From assembly GCA_028671895.1 (NCBI GenBank), contig CM053813.1, forward strand, positions 7,936,001 through 8,000,000: a stretch of DNA of 64,000 nt. Direction: 5' to 3'. Below the pieces are notes generated by a model. The model was given only the letters and a program-made list of their open reading frames with translations, did no database searches and was not told where the DNA came from. How positions within the stretch are numbered: the stretch's first letter is position 1; each line of letters opens with the position of its first letter. Below, piece after piece: positions 12,600 to 26,100 of the stretch. Source of the stretch: Oenanthe sinensis (Eukaryota; Streptophyta; Magnoliopsida; Apiales; Apiaceae). The position numbers and the translations under genes were made by a program.

Positions 12600-13449
12600 A
12601 GTGTAGAACTTATTTTCATCAGATTCACTCATGACAGATTCATTTCTTCTGTGTCTTGATCTATAATATCTTCAATCTTTGGCTGGTACTATGATTTTCC
12701 ATCTTCACAGGTTCTTTGACAACCAAGGCACTGGAGACATTTTCCAATTTACCTCTGTTGTCTTGAATAGACTTCTTTTGAAAGAACTCTAGTTCATAAA
12801 TCTTTAGTATTCCATACAGAGTCTCAAGAGGAAGTTCTATCAGATCCCTTCCTTCTCTAATAGCAGAAATCTTGTGCTCTAAGTGCTCAGGAATGGTTAA
12901 CAAAAACTTCATGTTCTTTTTTTTTGTCTCATAAGCCTTTCCATGTAGTTGTAGTTCATTGATCAATTTATTAAACCTTTCAAAGACCTCAGTTATGCCT
13001 TCATTTGGATTTGACATAAAATCTTCATACTGTGAGACCAATAGTTGTCTTTGATTTTCTCTCACCTCTTCTGTGCCTTCACATAATATTTATATGGTTT
13101 CCCAGATGTTCTTAGCAGTGGTACAATTGACAACATTATTGTACATGATTATTTCTAAAGAGTCAGTCAGTATAGGCATTAGACTATTGTCAAGAGAGAC
13201 TTTCTCTCTCTCTGTATCAGTGTATAGATATGGATCTTTTGGTACCCATGTAGCTGGTATTACCTCTAAGCCACTAGTTATTTCAAGAACTAGTGTCACA
13301 GGCATGAAAGGTCCATTCTTCAAGATCTCAGGATACATGTAGTTTGCAGTCTTGATGAACATCGGCATTTTTTTCCATAAAATATAGTTTTCTCTGTCAA
13401 ATGGAGGAATCTTGATACTATTTAGTTTTTGGGAACTCATTTTGATCAT
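12600..13449 (-). pseudogene. Copia gag, frame-broken
   Basis: The first part, starting with Met at 13449, has the typical Copia gag opening (KIPPFDRENYILWKKMP) and runs 119 residues, ending IWETI. The second part (13065-12661) continues with the central gag domain (UBN2-like), including SQYEDFMSNPNEGITEVFERF and LLTIPEHLEH. The two are separated by a stop or frame change near 13070-13090. Further down the minus strand are a basic region and CCHC knuckles. In an intact element this protein would form the virus-like particle. The family assignment rests on domain order and these motifs. Confidence 0.82.
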
Positions 13450-13476
13450 TATATTATTTGTATGTCAACAGTCTGT

Positions 13477-13488
13477 GCTCTGATACCA
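13477..13488 (-). other. Primer binding site of the Copia relic
   Basis: Minus strand reads TGGTATCAGAGC, the canonical plant Copia initiator-Met PBS, two bases from the LTR edge at 13491. Confidence 0.92.
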
Positions 13489-13490
13489 CT

Positions 13491-14712
13491 TGTTATATAT
13501 GAGCTACTAGAAACTTATACAAAGGGGGGTGAATGTATATGTTGATCCTTTTTTGTTTTTGCTTTGATGAGTTGATTATGAATATGAACTATAAAAGGTT
13601 AGTTTGATATGTATGAATGTTTGATTTAAGAGTTGTAAATATGAGAATATGTAAGACATACACACAAGCTAACTTTCAATCTAATTTGTATTAGAAAGAA
13701 CTTTGCTACAATTCTGATATTCTTGTTTGAATCTCAGCTTCTTGTTCTTGAACAAAAACAAGATTTGAATTCTATTCAACACACTAACTTGTAAAGTTGT
13801 GCATTCTTCTAAATAGACAATATGTCTTTGGCGCACATGTTTTCACAATCAGTTTTACTATAACTAGAAATAGACAAATGAAACTTTACATTGTACTCAA
13901 TCTATTTCTAAGTAAGTCTTTCACTTTGACAGTCCATACCATATGCACATTATCTTCTATCTTTGTATTGTTTTTCTTTCAAGTTTTATTGTAGACTTGT
14001 CATTATCTTCACAAGTTTGACTGACCCTGATCATGACAATGCTTCGATTACATGTCTTGTTCTTCTACACACTTCCTTGAATTTAGCCCATTTGAAACAA
14101 TCGAATACTCACATGAATATACTTCGAGAAGTCAAGATATAGACTTCTCGATTGACTACTTTGAGACTTCTCGATCAGTTGCTTTGTTACTTATCGATTG
14201 GCCAAGATTTTTCGATTAGTCTAAGTTTTGATGACTTCTTGATTAGGTTAGACTTCTTGAATGGTTTACTCCCACCAACTTCTCGATTAGCCTCATTTCT
14301 CAGACTTCTCGATTGCCTCAATTGCTAACTTCTCGACATGTTACTTCCTGAACTTCTCGAATGGTTGATTTTCTAACTTCTCGATTGGTTATGAATCTTC
14401 ACTTCTCGATTAGTTAACAAATACTACTTTTTGAGACTTCTCTACTAGCTTCATACATGACTTCTCGAACAGTCTAACTTCTCTATTGAACATTTGCCTT
14501 AGAACCAATTCCATACTTAACTTCTTATTTGATGAGGTCTTCATTACTCTGATGCATGATTCACGTTCACTTGAATCTTCTACCAGTACATTTATTTTTG
14601 TGACCATCTATTTACAATGGAGTTACAATAGAAACAAACTTCTATTTGCAAATGTATAAGATAAAGAACTAAGTCACCATCCTATACATGAAGTACTAAG
14701 TATGTTACAACA
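13491..14712 (-). repeat. 5' LTR of the Copia relic, with an ACTTCTCGATT array
   Basis: Starts TGTTATATATG beside the PBS. The right end is estimated at 14712 (TTACAACA) from the inverted TGTT/AACA ends; the matching LTR is outside the window, so this edge is uncertain. Between about 14120 and 14475 roughly 15 copies or near-copies of ACTTCTCGATT occur, in the part that would be U3. Confidence 0.7.
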
Positions 14713-15043
14713 TGACAAGTAAACATAAATCAGTATAGTAGGCTTGATTTGATCGAACAAAACAAATATTATAAATTTACATATGTTAAAATTTAAAATA
14801 TATACTCTAAATTTCACATAATTTTATTAATGTTTATTTAGATGTTATGAGATATTTGACTTATATTTATATATCATAATAAATTAATAGATTATAAATT
14901 ATAATATACATTTATATTTTAAAATTATTATTTGATTTAGAATTATAAAAAAAATTAACTAATTTATGAAATATAATATATTATAATTATTTATTTGTTA
15001 AATATTTTTAATTTCAAAATATAAATTTAAAATATATTATAAC
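14713..15043. other. AT-rich DNA, no gene seen; probable Helitron body
   Basis: Very A/T-rich with no ORF of note. It leads into the Helitron-like 3' terminus at 15044-15073, as expected of the A/T-rich end of a non-autonomous Helitron. Confidence 0.4.
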
Positions 15044-15073
15044 GTCGATGCGAAGCGCGACTTATTATTCTAG
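15044..15073 (+). mobile_element. Helitron-like 3' terminus
   Basis: A GC-rich imperfect hairpin (TCGATGCGAAGCGCGA, one bulged A) is followed after about 10 A/T-rich bases by CTAG, and then T. A short hairpin before CTRR-T is the standard Helitron 3' end. The 5' end of this copy was not located. Confidence 0.5.
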
Positions 15074-15075
15074 TA

Positions 15076-16900
15076 TCTATAAATAAAGAAGGATGCGAGA
15101 GGATTATGTGGCACCTCTTAATTTTTTTTAAAAAAAAATCTATAATTTTTTTATAATTTTTATATTAAATATTTACATAAAGAATCTTCTAATTAAGAGC
15201 CTAATTATTATTTATTTTCTAATTAATTAAGAGTCTTATTCAGAAATATGAACTTATCTTAATGAATAGTCTAATCTAATTAGAAGTCTTATACGGAAGT
15301 ATTATTTGGTTAACACTATCATGGAAGGAAAATAGTATTTCGTGGGAAAATTACAATACCCACATAATATATAGGAAGTTGTTTATATAACCTCGCATTT
15401 CGTGTACAATTTTCTACTTTCAATCAAATAATTTTTTTAAAATTTACATGAATTTCATATAGGTATTAAATAATCAATATATTATAACTTCCTATTGAAA
15501 TCAATATCTATATGCAACAAACAAGCAATAAGACTCTAATCAAATAAATACTTATCTTCTCACTAGAATTTAAATTATTGCTTACCTTAGGAGTCTAATT
15601 ACTATTTACAGTTCTATACGTTAGTACTAACTTATCATAATTGAGAGTCTAATCAATTGAGCAGTTATCTTCTAATTAAAACGATTATTTGGTAATTTTT
15701 TTAAATTTATGTATTAAAAATTTATATAAAAAGTTTTTTAATTAAGAGTCTAAATATTATCCCTCCGTCCCCTTTTATATATATACTTTTAAAATAAATT
15801 TTGTCCCTAAATACACGTCCATTTCGATTTTCAAAACAAATATTGTGTTAATCTTCAAAAATTATCCCTATATTTATTATTTCCAAAATTTGTCTCATTT
15901 AAAACTTAATTAGATTGTCATTTTTCCAAAACAATGTTTAACGGTATGCATAGAAAAATTTTATTCAACTAACTTTTTCAAATATGTGTAATTTTTCTAA
16001 AATGGACATGTAACATGTATACAGGGAAGAGGGAGTATTTGTCATTGAAGTTTTGTACGGAAGTACTAACTTATCCTAATTAAGACTCTAATCAAATGAA
16101 TACTTATCTTCTAATTTTAATTTAAAGAGAAAAAAACTATAATTTAAAGAGAAAAAGAAACCTAAGATTGATCTGAAGAAATTTCATAAAGTAATAAAGG
16201 TATTTTAATATAAATTTTTAATAGTAAATTTGTAATTATATAAGGTCGATCTGAGGATCCTTAATCTCTTATTTAAATTAATATTTATCTTAATAAGTCT
16301 AATTACTATTTACTTTCTATAGTCTATACGTTGGTATTAAGCTATCCTAACTGAGAGTGAGTACTCATCTTCTAACTAGAATTTATATTACTAATTATCT
16401 TTTAGTTAGAATTCTAATTACTAAATATTACCTAAGTCTTATAAAATTTAAATTCACTAAAAAAATTGAATTATTCTCTAACAAAAATACCTATAAATAA
16501 TAAAATTATAAATAAGAAATCATCGACCAAACAATCAAAATTATTTTTCTAATTTTTTGAAATTTTTTAAAATTATTTTTTATTTTCTAATTAAGAGTCT
16601 AATAACCACTTATCTTTTAGTTAGGAGTTTTATAAAAAAATATTATCCTATTCAAATAGAAAGTCTAATAAAATTATTATTTACATTCTTATTAAGATTC
16701 AAATTATTATTCATCTTCTAATTATAAGTCAATAAATAATAACTTATTCTAATTATAAATCTAATAAAAATTAGACTTATCTTCTAACAAAAATAATTGA
16801 TATAGAATTATATATATATAAAAGATCGTCAACCCAACAAATCTTTAAATTAAAAACAATATATCTAATATATTATTTCTTTCATAAAAAATTATTAAAT
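15076..16900 (+). repeat. Possible Helitron 5' end followed by degenerate internal repeats
   Basis: Immediately after the terminus at 15073 comes TCTATAAATAAAGAAGGATG, which resembles plant Helitron 5' ends beginning with TC. The next 1.8 kb repeats diverged phrases such as GAGTCTAATTACTATTTA and GTACTAACTTATCCTAATT at about 15190, 15590, 16060, 16290 and 16600. No CTRR hairpin end was found downstream. A Stowaway-type MITE sits inside. Confidence 0.35.
15758..16037. mobile_element. Stowaway-type MITE
   Basis: Left end CCCTCCGTCCCC and right end GGGAAGAGGGAGTA are inverted and flanked by TA, the classic Stowaway layout. The interior resembles 27354-27627, for example ATTTTGTCC, then a TTATCCCTA-type phrase, then ATTTCCAA. 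Length is about 280 bp with no ORF. Confidence 0.75.
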
Positions 16901-18404
16901 TATTATTTTATATAAAGTAGAATACGTGTGATTAAGTGTCACATATAAATTTTCTTTTTATATAAAATTAATTTTTCATAGAAAATTATAAAAAAATTAT
17001 TTAACCTCCTAATTTATATAAGAGGTTATAATTGTATAAAAGGTCAATATTAAAAATAAAAAATGTTAAGATAATAAATTAAAGTGATCATTTAAAATAT
17101 ATAAATAAAGGTTTATGATATAAGAAAAATATTATAAATTTAATACGATGGTAATGTGATATATGACAAACAATTAGAGAGCGAATCGAATTGTTAGGGT
17201 TAGACGTGTTTAACGAGAGAAAAACTTAATATGAAGGGCTGTGCTTTTTTATTTGTCAGAATCAACTATCACGTAAATGAGTTGTATTAAAATACAATCT
17301 CGTAAATGTCAGAATTCTTTCAAGAAAGTTTTTTTATCGTCTAACTGCATAGATATTTTTGGAAATTTAGACAAGACTTTAATTTCTGAAAACTGTTACA
17401 AAAAAAAATAAAATAAAATAATTAGAGCCCATATAAAAAAAAGACAAAAATTATAATTTCAAAAAATATATGATGCAACTAATATTTGAAATAAAAAAGA
17501 TAAAATCTAACTAAAGGGATTCCCTTTGGTTAGATACATTCCAATAAAATATATAAAAATATTTATAGTTAATAAAAAAATTATTTAAACTCAATAATAT
17601 ATAAAATAGACAAATCATTGAAATGACACCTAATTTAAATAAAAATAGCATAATCGTGACACATAATTGTCATACCCAAAAAAATGATCAAGATGTATGA
17701 ATAAAATTTTATTATATATGAAATATATTACAAATTTAATATGATGGCAATGCAAGATATGAAAAAACAACTAGAAAACGAATCAAATCATTTATTTATA
17801 ATAATGTGAGTAGAGTAAAAGAAGTTATATTTTTTAAAATTGATTGTTGCCAATTCACCATTTTAAAATTTTGTGTAATTTTATACGAGAATGTTAAAAA
17901 AACAATAATGTGAGTAGAGTACAAGAAGTTATATATTTTATATTTTTACATAGAATATGAAAAATAATCATTTATTTATTTAATAATTACTTAATAAAAT
18001 ATTATTTTAACCAACTTTAATAATATTCTAATTATTTGCATTCATTTTTAATTAAATTATAAATTTGATTTCACATATTTTAAAAAATTTAAAACAGTTC
18101 GACTTTTTAGACTATTTAATTAAAAAAATCAAATAACATAGGCAATTTTAAATCTCAATAAATGCCTTCAGGGTTAGAAAAGTTTATTCTCCCTTTAACA
18201 GAATAAAATTTATTAGGACCAGAAAAAAATTATTTATTTGTTTAAACAATATTTATTTATCGAGATCTCAATGTAAATACAATAAAACTTAAATATTAGA
18301 AAGCTTATCCAGAACAAATCGGACTGCAAGTGAACGTTATCCACCTAAACCAAATTCCCCAGGCAGAGAAGCTCAGGAAGGTGAACATTGTAATTCAAGT
18401 CTTT
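16901..18404. other. AT-rich intergenic DNA
   Basis: No ORF with recognisable content, no terminal-repeat pair and no RNA gene seen. Short phrases such as GAGTAGAGTA-AAGAAGTTATAT recur at 17810 and 17910, so old duplicated repeats are likely. Confidence 0.5.
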
Positions 18405-18649
18405 GATTTTTTTTTGTCCAATTGATTAACTTTAACCAAATATAAGTAATTATTTTCTTATAATTTTAGAAAATTAAAATATACATTTTAAAGTAGATTA
18501 AATATATTTTTCAATATATATTTTTTTAATATTTTATAATATCTAATATATATATAATTTTCGATGAAAGTTGAGTCAATTTGACTATCAAAAAGTCAAA
18601 CAAACCATTTGAATTGGGATAGAAAAATTGAATTGGGACAGAGGTAGTA
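18405..18649. mobile_element. Degenerate Stowaway-like MITE
   Basis: The right end GGGACAGAGGTAGTA is one base from the Stowaway consensus end. The proposed left end, TTTTTTTGTCCAATTGATT, is only weakly the inverse, so the left boundary is approximate. Confidence 0.4.
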
Positions 18650-19021
18650 GTTAATAAATTCCGTCAAGGTTAAATAGTATACCCTTGTCCGCTGCACTAC
18701 AGAATCTCTTGAATTAGGGTTTAATACTGTTGCTTAGGATGTAACATAACTAACCAGAGAATCTCCTACATGAACTTTACTGTTCTATTAACCTCTTTTT
18801 TCATCCTTTTACTTCTAAAGAAATTATGTCAGCAACTAATTTAACATTTAAAACAGTAACACCAAGACAATGGTTATACTCTACAACAAAAGAAAAACAC
18901 TGCAACAACCATACACTATTTTTTCACAGCCAAAATATTTCGAATTTACATACCCCTTAGACGAGTTGGTTGATAACAAGAAGAGAAATCAGGTTAGTAT
19001 TTTGCTGAATACGTCCGTTAC

Positions 19022-22000
19022 TCATTTGCCCAGGTGAGTTAAGATCCTACTGATCAGTATTTCCTTTTTCCCAGAAACGGAAAGACCATATGCCGTTAGA
19101 TACAACTTCAGCTCTGCCACAGTTAAATCCTTCAACTAAAAAAAAAAGGTGCTTGTTAGAAATAATATTTTGTTAATATCAAGTCAAAACTTGAGATTTG
19201 TGATTTTTTAAGACTAAAATGCATTTTCTGTTCCTAAACTACACTAGTTATGCGCTGTGTACCAAAATTATTTATTATGCATGGCGTGAACCTAAACTAT
19301 TAAATGTTATGCAATTAGTGTGCAGCCCGAAACCAGCTTCATTTGTTAATAGAATATATACTCGGGGACACAATTGTCATTTTGAAGGAATTGTTTGTGA
19401 CCCAAGCACAAAACTGTTTACATGTAGTATTCTAATAAATCTTCTATTGAATAGGAAATTAGTTTAAACGAAATATAAATATGGATTATTCTTAAGAATT
19501 ATTTTTTTTTTTACAAATCTTAACATAACAAAAAGAAGATTCTTTAAAAGAAGTAAACAACACTCTCATCTCATCTTGTCAGCGACACAAGTCACACAAC
19601 ACCACCCAACTAAAGTTGTAAATTAACAACTAGAGTTATAACCGCCATTTTATTATCAAGAAGATATTCTTTCAAAAAAAAAGTAAAACACACTCCCATC
19701 AAATCTCATCACCGACACAACACCACCCAACTACCATCTGTCCTCCGCTCAAAGTCAAAAATTACATGTGCTCAGTCCACAGCTAGGTTTCGCAAGTATA
19801 CATCTATATATATATATATATCATATGTATGTGTGTGTGGCTGTGTTAGTGTGTATTAGAGTGATTAGTATGTAAGCTGATTGATTTTACAAAGATTTTG
19901 ATTGTCGAGAAATGAAAGAAGCAAATTGTATATGTATATATCATATAAATGACGTGTGTGTGTAGGTTTTGTGTATATGTTAGCAGGCTAGGAAGCCGAG
20001 ATTCATCACCCTACTGAAGCACTGCATATCCGTACGCCCAGCGTGGGGGGATGCAGCAGGGTGAAATCAACTAAAAGTAAAAGATGCACACTTTTACAAA
20101 TTCCTCCTCATTTCTATTAGAATACCTTAATCAACTAAAGTAGGAAGCAAATCAGAGAGTGAAGACTAACCTTTCCATTGTCTGCTAGGTCGGACCAATC
20201 GTAGTTAGTAGACTCCTTAGCAGCATCTTCAGCTTTCCTTTTCTTTACAAGTGTATTTCCTTTTCCACCAACAGCCAAGTCAATCTCCTCCTCGTAGTTC
20301 TCTCCATATATAGAAAGCTTGAATTCTTCCAATGCTTTAACAACTCCGGGTCTGTCATCAATGAACAGATATTTGGACAAATGAGACGATGGAACGAAAC
20401 AAAGATCTGAAAGCAAAAGAGATACACAGAGAAAGAACATTGTCTCGGAAACACTGTACCTAGCCATGCCTTCCTCATCCGGAACAGTTTCATCTGCTAT
20501 TTCAGGCACCTCATCTTCATCAAGTGCCATAGCTTGGACCATTGCATAGTGTCTCTGTAAGGCTATAATAAAAATTTGGTCAATAAGATTTAAACAGAAG
20601 CGGTCAGAGAGAGTGCATATATAGAATTGCCTACAAGCAGACTGACTAGACAAAATTACATTAATTTCCACCGTTTTCAAATATATATAGAGAGAGATTG
20701 TCACTAAATGGTAAAGAAATGAGAGAATTTGTTTTATACACAATTCATACAAGTGGCAGTAAAATAAAAATTTTAAACTAGTAATTTAGAATGTAGATTT
20801 TAAGGATTTATATCTTTAACACCTATACAAGTTTGATGCAGGTTCTCTAGAGATGTTACCAGGATTAGAGAACTGGCATACTGAGAACTCTTTTAGATCT
20901 ATGCGTCTCATCAAAGCAGTAGCTCTTTTAACATGATCATCAGTTGCTCGAGGGGCCATGCTACTTGTATATGTATGAACCTAGAAAATTACAAAAAAGT
21001 TTCCATGTTTGTACTTGGTTTAAACCTTCAAAAAAGATATATACTATCCTACCTCGTCAATTTGTCGTATGTCATCGGAATAAGGAAGGTATATCATGTG
21101 CATTCCTGGAGGCTCCACCTGACCACCAGCATTAAGTATCTCATCCTGCATACACATAAAATTCAATCAGAAACTCTAGAATATTGAACCTAAAGATTTT
21201 GAACCCCGGGCGAGTGATCAATCTACATTGCCTTCTAGAAAGAATGCTGTATATTCCTTGCAGTATTAAAATCAGAACTGTGTACTTCAGTTATATTTTC
21301 CTAATTTTAAACATTTGAGGTCACATCAATACAACTTATAAGAGTATTATTAGCTTCAATATGTGCTTGAGACCTATATTCAACTCCAATGGAAAAAGTA
21401 AGAAAGAATATCTACTAATAATTAACAAGAATAAGGGTGCTCATCTGGACGTAGCCGTATTATTTTAACCGCAATTTGTGTTCAAGATGGTAAGGAATAA
21501 GGAGTTTATCTTTCTAATCTATCAAGAATCAAATTGGTCGCGATCTTTAGTCCTTAACCTCTCAAGGGCACACAAAAAGATGACTAAATTGCAGTTTATG
21601 TACCTGTAGTTTTTAGTTTTGCACTTTAGTGGCTGAAAGAACAAAGTCTACATTTGCATGGCTATTTTACTTTTTTAAAGCACTGTAAGGGTTCCGAACC
21701 ACTGCCATTAAAAATTTAACGAACCGTTAACTTTTACGAGGGTAAAGTGGTCTATACACCCTTCTAACGGTTACATGCTATATATATATATATATTCCCT
21801 AATTTTTAAACACCCCATCGGCTAGTATCAAGCCCAATGAATCTGCATGATTCAAGCCTCTAAATTCAATATCTGAATATTCGCCATCTCAATTTTCAAA
21901 TGGGTTTATGTCGAGTATCTAGTTCTATAATTTGAAAATCTGATTCTCTCTTGTTTTTCATTGGCTTTTTGTAGTTTTTGCAGCTCAGTGGTTTCCTCAT

Positions 22001-23124
22001 TTTGTTGAAATGACACTGCACTAGAGGATGAACTTGAGAAAGCTAAATTAACTCTTACTGGTTTATCTGGTCTATGTTGGATCTGGTGATGGTTACTGTT
22101 TGGTATGACGGTATCTATGTCAAAGCTGGATGATTTGTGTGAAAATTGACCATGTTTTTTAGCTAGCAAAAGACTAAAAATATCTATACTCTTGGTTTTG
22201 GAACTCTTAACCACCGAATGAAGCACTAGATGTTTTCACGAACAGGCAACCAAAACTTGATGGGTTTTCCCCCAAAAACCATGAAGGGAGCAAAAGAAAA
22301 AATCTGGCCAGAAAATATGGAGCCCTAAAGTCTCCATGTCTTTGGCTTCTGATGCATTAGAATCAAGCAAGACATGCCACCCATTTTCCCGTGCTATGTT
22401 TAGCCATTGATATGACACCGAGCTCCAGTCATTTTTTATTAAAGAGGAAAAACAAATAAACCCCTCTTTCTGTTGTTGCTTTTACTGACTACCATCTTCT
22501 TTAAGTTTTTGGTGTGGATACTCATTTTGGGCCATGAGAATCTATCTAACATTACTTTAGCTCCTTGCTGCTTGGGGGAGTCAATCATCATCTCCACAGC
22601 CTCATTCTCAAAATCATAGATATTTAAAATTTGAGTTTCAAATCAATGGGATGTTTAAAATTAGGGTTAAAATCTGAAATCGGGATAAATATTATATATT
22701 CAATATATACAGCATATAGCCATTAGAATAGTATATGAAAAGCCACAACGCATCATGTGAGGCTATTTCAATTATTTGAGCACCAAAATGATAAACCTGT
22801 GTGCCCCATGAAGTCTATGTTGTGAAAGCAATAACTGACAAATCCAGAATAACTGGAGCCAAAAGGACTCTTGAAGTGAAGTCGTGAAAGTTGATGACAG
22901 AACTGGTTTCTCATCAAATTGATTTTCAGGTCTTCCAATATGTGGAAGGGTTCAAATTTATCGAGTCTTTTCATTGACTGCTCCCTTTTATGCCTCATCC
23001 TCTCATGCATATTCTTAGAGCCATATTTAATCATGGTTGTCACGGCGGTCAGTCGAGTCGAGTCGATGGAGGTTTGGCTAGTCGACTAGTCTGACTAGTC
23101 GAGACTAGTCGTCGACTAGTCGAC

Positions 23125-23162
<38 letters not shown>

Positions 23163-26100
23163 AATTAATAAACTATATATGTTATATTTGTTAAACTATA
23201 TATGTTATATACTTATATAATTCTTTAGTTTTAAGATTTATGACTTATCCAAAACTTGTAATTTATTCTGCAACAGGCCAACAACCAAACGAAGTAACCA
23301 ACAATGTACTGCACTTATATATAAGGAAAATACTTGTAAGGAAACAATCTTAAATTCTTAATTGATAATATACATACATATTATATATATATAGTTATAT
23401 ATCTATATGACTATATATACTTTTGAACACTTATATATATGTATACATACACTTATATATATGTATACATACATATAAAAGAAGAGAGAAGAAACTTGTG
23501 ATTTGTGAAGGAAGAACTAGGTTACTTGGTCTGGGTCGTTGCTGCTGTTATCCCCGCTCTCTCCACTTTTTTTGGCTTTGTAGCTGCTAAATTAGGTTAT
23601 AATTTATTGTTTTTAGGTTAAAATCTTATTTATATGACTAGGTTTGACTGGGTTTGACCGGGTTTTTTGAACCAGTCGACAACCCATATGACTAGTCGGC
23701 TCGACTAGTCGACTAGTCGACCAGTTAGTCGACTAGTCGATCAGTCAGTCGACTAGTCAGCCGAAATATCAATTTTTTCAAGTCGGTGGTTTCAGTCGAC
23801 TATCCTAGCTCGACTGCTCAACTAGTCGCCGACTAGTCGCGACTAGTCGAGCGCCGTGACAACCATGTATTTAATCCTTATAAATCATCCTTTACTCTAA
23901 ATAATAATACTTAATATTCTCATTTACATATAAGTGTATTTTGTAACTTAAAATTTGTATCTTCTACCAAGAAAATTTTTAGACTTGATATATGGTAATA
24001 TTTATATATCTATCAAAAAATCTAGATAATCTAGATAAATAAATAGTATTAGTTTCTTATTATGCAAGATAGGATTTAACTCCTTTATTAAAAAATGTAA
24101 TCATCCAATACAAATCGACTTATCAACGTTTAAACTATATAAACTAATAGAAATTGGATATATCTAAGGTTTATTAGATTTTCGGGTCAATAGGCTAAAA
24201 CGTCACTCAATACCAAATACCAACTTGCAGGTGAGTCACTAAACTCAAAAAATTTGCTAACGGATTATTATACTAAATATAACTTGTAATTTAGTCATTG
24301 AATATTAAAAACAAAGCACCGCCTTTAACTCTCTTTTGACTATGACGGAATCTGTTACATTTTTATGTCATTATACGTCAACGCCCAAGTACTCATCAAA
24401 CTTAGAGTTAACTCTGACAAATAAATAAATAAACCCAACTCTGACCCATTCCGAGACGACCCATTCAATCAACCCCGATCAGAGAAAACGAATACATTAG
24501 TTGACACTCTCCTTTCTTCCTCGCCATAGCCACAAAGTTGATCTCTCACCCACCTATCACAAAATCTATTTATTGCACCTCAATTTTTGGATGATATATA
24601 GTACTCGCCTTTTATATGTGTTTATCATATTCCAAAGTTATTTAAAAAAATTCAATTAGTATAATATGAGGTGATGAAAGCTAACGATGTAGTTGCAACT
24701 GAGATTGTGGGTTGGGGAATATCAAACTCGAAAGTGTCAACATCAAAGCTCCAGTATGCTCTTTGTCGTCCTCAAAGATCTTAAAATTGTAATAAAATCT
24801 AAATTTGTATTCATATATATAAATATAATTCACCGTCTTTAGTTTTCATTGGTTCTAGGATTAATATAAACATTGAAACTATATGCTCCACTATCAAAAA
24901 TTTCATTTTTTATAGGAAAGGTGAATCTCTATAATCTAATATGTGTGTGTGTGTACACACACATACTTAAATATATGCAGGCACATAATTACAGGCATGT
25001 TAGCTTACTTTGATATCGTAAAACACAATCAATTTGTTAATTTAGGACTTTGATTGGTTGAATTTGGGAAAGAAAAACTTGGAATTTAAGAAGCTTCACA
25101 AGATGATAATCAGTATAAGCGTGTGGACCTATATATGTAATATGATATATGATTTTGTTAACGCTCTGTGTTTTTATGATGTGTGTAATTTCTTTGTAAA
25201 TACTGAATATACACACACATACACACACACATTACAAGGTTAATGTATTATTAGAATAAAGGTCTTTTTATCACAAATTGAGAGTAAAATGCACAAAATA
25301 TCACAACTCATAAAATGGCCCTTTGTGTCACATAAAAACGAGTTTTTAATCTGCGTTTTCAGTTAGAAGTTATAAAAGCATAACGATCCATTATTGAGCA
25401 ACCAGTTCATATATATAAAGTTTTATTAAATTAATATCTATATGTGTGCACAACCTATAAAACTAGATGTATGTATGTATATATATATGGGTGCCGCATG
25501 AAATGAAACCTTAAAAACTAGTTGTGGTTCATGGAAGTCACGTGAAAGCTGTATGTTTGGGTCCTGCATTTCATGCGGACTAGTTTTGCGAAAACTTGTT
25601 TCTCAAAGTCAAATGTGATATTTTGGGCCATTTTTCTTAAAATTGTGATAAAAGAGACCAACACCCAATGTATTAATATTATATTGTTGATTGGGATTGA
25701 GATTGAGTACAAAAGAAGTTCGCATTTTTTCAGTCAAGTCAGTCTAACCCATTAAAGACGGGCCGGGTTTTTATGACTAAGCAATGATGACATGTAAATT
25801 ATGTATACATATGTAATCCACGTCAACTTTCCATCCAACTTTTAACGTTTGTTAATGGTTCAAACCTACTTCGGAAAGTTTTTCTTAGTTTAATGAGTTC
25901 ACTGCAAAGTTTTTAAGTTTCCTTGCAAGTTGGTCATTAGTTGAGTGATTAAGTGACATTTTACCCGGTTAACCCTTAGATTTTTTCCCACATATGTTTG
26001 GTCAATTGTGCTTAACCACTTTTTACCTTATCATGCACTAAGGAGTGAGAAAAGAAAAGAAAGCACAAACTTTCTTGACCTACCAACTCATATTAAAAAC

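Larger units (their letters stand above)
11124..14712 (-). mobile_element. Copia retrotransposon relic split by the LARD and a hAT MITE
   Basis: Minus-strand order is 5' LTR (13491 to about 14712), PBS (13477-13488), gag (13449-12600), CCHC region (about 12420-12300), protease-region motif WILDSGCSRHMT (about 11852-11811), then sequence encoding GDNNIGF that stops at 11124 where the LARD LTR begins. The remaining pol would lie left of the window. Removing the MITE at 11188-11787 and one target copy restores a continuous reading across the site. The gag frame has breaks, so the element is dead. Confidence 0.85.

Noticed and set aside
20135..20752. 205-codon ORF taken as a gene
   Set aside because: It is KU70 exons 17 and 18 read through an intron without stops; the spliced model explains it.
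22768..23043. 91-codon minus-strand ORF beside the NifS-like fragment
   Set aside because: I could not match it to the missing N-terminal part of that family, and it runs into the hAT MITE.
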